From the NCBI GenBank assembly GCA_039033855.1, contig JBCCBV010000006.1:1-64000 (forward strand): DNA of 64,000 bases. The letters run 5' to 3'. The notes under the pieces were generated by a model. It did no database searches, was not told the origin of the DNA, and was given only the letters and a program-made list of their open reading frames with translations. How positions within the stretch are numbered: the first letter of the stretch is position 1; each line of letters opens with the position of its first letter. A program made the position numbers and the translations under genes. This DNA is from JBCCBV01 sp039033855 (GTDB lineage Bacteria; Planctomycetota; Phycisphaerae; Phycisphaerales; Phycisphaeraceae). This document shows, piece by piece, positions 61,940-64,000 of the stretch.

Positions 61940-63364
61940 ATGCCGAATCCCATGACCGGAAAACGTGTCGCCCTGCTCGGGCTCGGCCGGTTTGGCGGCG
62001 GGTTGGGTGCCGCGCGTTGGCTGGCCGAACAAGGCGAGCGGGTGCGGGTCATTGACGCGTTGTCTGCGGACGACCTCGCCGATTCGATCCAAGCCTTGCA
62101 CGGGCTGATCGAAACCGGCCAGGTCGAACTCCGCCTGAGCGAGCCCGCCGACCCATCCGACCTGCTCGAAGGGTGCGGCCTGCTGGTGGTCAACCCCGCG
62201 GTCCCGCCCCGGCACCCACTGATCGCGCAGGCGACACAGGTCGGCCTGGAACAAACCAGCGAGATCGAGCTCCTCGTCGAACGTTTGCCCGAGCGGTCGC
62301 GCGTCGTCGGCGTCACGGGCACGGCCGGCAAGAGCACCACCACGGCGATGATCGCCCACGCCCTCTCGCGGCTCGACCCCAGCGCCACCACGCACGTCGG
62401 CGGAAACCTGGGCGGCTCGCTGCTGCCGAAGCTGAGAGGAATGTCCGCAGACGACTGGGTCGTTCTCGAACTTTCCAGCTTCATGCTCGAGCGCGTGCGC
62501 GAGCACGGCCTGGCCTGGTCGCCCCACGCCGCGGTCCTCACCAACCTGGCGCCCAACCACCTCGACTGGCACGGCAGCCTCGACGCCTACCGCCAAGCCA
62601 AGCAAGCGATCTTCACCCACCAACAAGCCGACGCAGACGACTTCGCCGTGCTCGGCCCGGGGCTCGACGACCTCGCAACCCGGCCGTGCGTGCCCCGGCT
62701 CGACCCGGGCAACACGCCGTGGCTGTCGAGCGGGCGCCATCCAAACGGCCACGCGCATGCGGGCGCCGCGGACCAAGCGCCGTTGGCCGTGCCCGGCGAA
62801 CACAACCGGCAGAACGCGCGGATGGCCTGCGTGGTGGTCGGGCGTCTGCTCGGCCTTGCCCCGCAACAGGTGTGGGCAACGCTGACCGACTTCTCCGGCC
62901 TGCCCGACCGGCTGGCCTTCGTCGCCGAGCGCCAAGGCGTGCGTTACTACAACGACTCCAAGAGCACCACGCCCGAAGCGGCTTTGCTCGCCATCGACGC
63001 GTTGACGGACGCCGGGCTGCCCCCCTCCCACCCTGGGCTGCACCTGATCCTGGGCGGGTACGACAAGGGTGCCGACCTGGCCGCACTGGCCCGCATCGCG
63101 GCGGTGCGTTGCGCCGCGGTCTATACGGTGGGCGCCACCGGGCCGACCATCGCCGACACGGTGGATCGAACGCCCGGCCGTTTGTCCGACGCGGTCCGCT
63201 GCGCGGCCATCGACGACGCGGTCCGCCACGCCTCAGCGCAGGCCCGACCCGGCCAGTCGGTCTGCCTGTCGCCCGGCTGCGCCTCGTGGGACCAATTCCC
63301 CAACTACCGGGCCCGAGGGCAGGCGTTCGTCGATGCGGTGCACGCCCTGCCGAGCGACGGGTAA
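61940..63364 (+). CDS. murD: UDP-N-acetylmuramoylalanine--D-glutamate ligase
   Basis: A 474-residue Mur ligase. N-terminal UMP-binding Rossmann domain ('VALLGLGRFGGGLGAARWLAEQG'), ATP loop 'GVTGTAGKSTTTAM' at about 122-135, 'LELSSFML', 'LTNLAPNHLDWHGSLDAYRQAK', and the third domain 'YNDSKSTTPEAALLAI' and 'LILGGYDKGADL', all MurD marks. It adds D-Glu to UDP-MurNAc-L-Ala, so the organism keeps peptidoglycan synthesis. GGAG lies about 8 nt upstream of the ATG, and a TAGCAT box at 61897 may be the promoter. No other mur or dcw-cluster genes are adjacent. Confidence 0.92.
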   Translation: MPNPMTGKRVALLGLGRFGGGLGAARWLAEQGERVRVIDALSADDLADSIQALHGLIETGQVELRLSEPADPSDLLEGCGLLVVNPAVPPRHPLIAQATQVGLEQTSEIELLVERLPERSRVVGVTGTAGKSTTTAMIAHALSRLDPSATTHVGGNLGGSLLPKLRGMSADDWVVLELSSFMLERVREHGLAWSPHAAVLTNLAPNHLDWHGSLDAYRQAKQAIFTHQQADADDFAVLGPGLDDLATRPCVPRLDPGNTPWLSSGRHPNGHAHAGAADQAPLAVPGEHNRQNARMACVVVGRLLGLAPQQVWATLTDFSGLPDRLAFVAERQGVRYYNDSKSTTPEAALLAIDALTDAGLPPSHPGLHLILGGYDKGADLAALARIAAVRCAAVYTVGATGPTIADTVDRTPGRLSDAVRCAAIDDAVRHASAQARPGQSVCLSPGCASWDQFPNYRARGQAFVDAVHALPSDG

Positions 63365-63572
63365 GCCGGCCGGGTCCGCCGCGGTTGTCCGCCGCGAGCT
63401 TCTGCCGGTCGAAGTCGCTCAGCGAATGCGATTTGCGGACGGGTTATCGGTCTTTCACCAGGCGAAGCCTCCGCCCGACGTTCTTCCCACCGCCCCGCTG
63501 CCCGACGCGTGGTTCCAAGTAGCCCCCAGTAATTTCCGGGGTGTTTCCGGGGTGATTCCGGGGGCTGCGCAG
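63365..63572. other. intergenic region with three tandem 'TTCCGGGG' units
   Basis: The 300-bp gap between murD and the protease gene holds no gene I can support. At about 63532-63564 three near-identical 11-12-bp units containing TTCCGGGG follow each other, next to the terminator hairpin. Confidence 0.5.
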
Positions 63573-63612
63573 AAAAAACCCCCGAACGCAGGAGGAGGAA
63601 CGTCCGGGGGTT
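63573..63612 (-). terminator. rho-independent terminator of the htpX-like gene
   Basis: On the minus strand the stem AACCCCCG/CGGGGGTT (63605-63612 with 63577-63584, extended by a few inner pairs) is followed by a run of six T residues (63578-63573 complement). It lies about 50 bp after the stop of the protease gene. Confidence 0.7.
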
Positions 63613-63664
63613 CAAGAAATGCAGGGGAAATCAGGTCCGTCTGCAATCTCGTACGCCCGGTCCG

Positions 63665-64000
63665 TCAGGCGAGTTCGCGCAATTTGGCGATGCGATCGTG
63701 CGTCGCCGGGTGCGTTGAAAACAGTTTACCGAAGCCCCCGCCCTTTCCCGACAGCGGTTGAACAATGAACATGTGGTTCTGGGACGGTCCTTCCGACGCC
63801 ATGGGCACTTGTCGCGACACCGCGTCGAGTTTTTGCAACGCCCCGATCAATCCCTGCGGCGTCCCGGCGATGCGTGCGCCCTCGGCGTCGGCCAAGTATT
63901 CACGGCTCCGGCTGATGCCCATCTGGATCATCGCCGCCGCCAACGGCGCCAACACCACAAACAGCAGCACCCCCACGATGCCCAGCGGGTTGTCACGGCC
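63665..64000 (-). CDS. htpX: HtpX-like M48 membrane metalloprotease, C-terminal part (truncated by window end)
   Basis: Only the last 110 or so residues are in the window. A membrane helix ('VLLFVVLAPLAAAMIQMGI') is followed by 'SRSREYLADAEGARIAG', whose Glu is the third zinc ligand of M48 proteases, then 'LIGALQKLD', 'FIVQPLSG' and the end 'FSTHPATHDRIAKLREL', all matching HtpX. The HEXXH motif lies beyond the window edge. HtpX degrades misfolded membrane proteins. Confidence 0.88.
   Translation of the reverse strand, partial: GRDNPLGIVGVLLFVVLAPLAAAMIQMGISRSREYLADAEGARIAGTPQGLIGALQKLDAVSRQVPMASEGPSQNHMFIVQPLSGKGGGFGKLFSTHPATHDRIAKLRELA

Noticed and set aside
63532..63564. Three tandem TTCCGGGG units considered as an iteron-type origin or operator
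   Set aside because: They are short, GC-rich, directly next to a terminator hairpin and far from any replication gene; no support for a functional array.

Overview
The window is about 64 kb of high-GC bacterial chromosome from a planctomycete-type bacterium, most likely of the Phycisphaerae. The evidence is the combination of secreted proteins ending in paired dockerin-like 'GDxNxDGxVDLLDFDxL' repeats plus a PEP-CTERM tail, a very large LptC/OstA-like protein, a PII-like/SbtA bicarbonate module, a GH101/GH129-like glycosidase, frequent absence of Shine-Dalgarno sequences and GTG/TTG starts. The assignment is inferred from gene content; no rRNA is present. One tRNA (Pro-TGG) is present. No CRISPR array, complete insertion sequence or prophage was seen.

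Layout. 1-7,000: end of a LacI-type regulator, a small secreted protein, a beta-helix/dockerin/PEP-CTERM protein, a lipoprotein and a GH32-like protein, which together look like a secreted carbohydrate-use region. 7,000-15,400: a secreted esterase, then genes able to handle guanidino/carbamoyl/amine compounds (N-carbamoylputrescine amidase-like hydrolase, aldehyde dehydrogenase, C45 acyltransferase-like enzyme, class III aminotransferase, GNAT enzyme) and a secreted bacterial protein-arginine-deiminase-like enzyme with an intact active site. 15,400-24,800: two small proteins, phosphohexomutase, a 1279-residue LptC-like protein, pilB and pilC. 24,800-35,700: HIT hydrolase, methyltransferase, uxaC, rpsF-ssb-rplI (without rpsR), a chemoreceptor, recO, a DUF501 pair and UDP-glucuronate decarboxylase.

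35,700-37,400 is a compact, lower-GC two-gene module (TcmP plus its three-Cys-motif partner) with its own classical promoter. 37,500-44,360: secretin-like protein, SDR dehydrogenase, pterin carbinolamine dehydratase, a PQQ-type dehydrogenase with dockerin and PEP-CTERM, M42 peptidase, DUF429 protein and tRNA-Pro. 44,400-48,400 is an accessory stretch: an SRPBCC-DoxX/DUF4166 pair, a ferritin-like protein, then two tiny single-gene units separated by a 103-bp structured repeat, resembling a decayed cassette array. 48,500-52,300: flotillin/NfeD pair and a TolB-like protein. 52,300-56,760: an operon sbtA-sbtB-winged helix-ppc, coupling bicarbonate uptake to PEP carboxylase. 57,000-64,000: a small anchored protein, typA, a GH129-like lipoprotein, murD and the 3' end of an htpX-like protease gene.

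A recurring regulatory theme is a -10-like hexamer (TAnnnT, often TAGCCT or TATCCT) ending 5-7 nt before the start codon in nine genes with no Shine-Dalgarno sequence. This predicts widespread leaderless transcription. Genes inside operons instead use Shine-Dalgarno sequences or overlapping stop/start codons (GTGA, TTGA).
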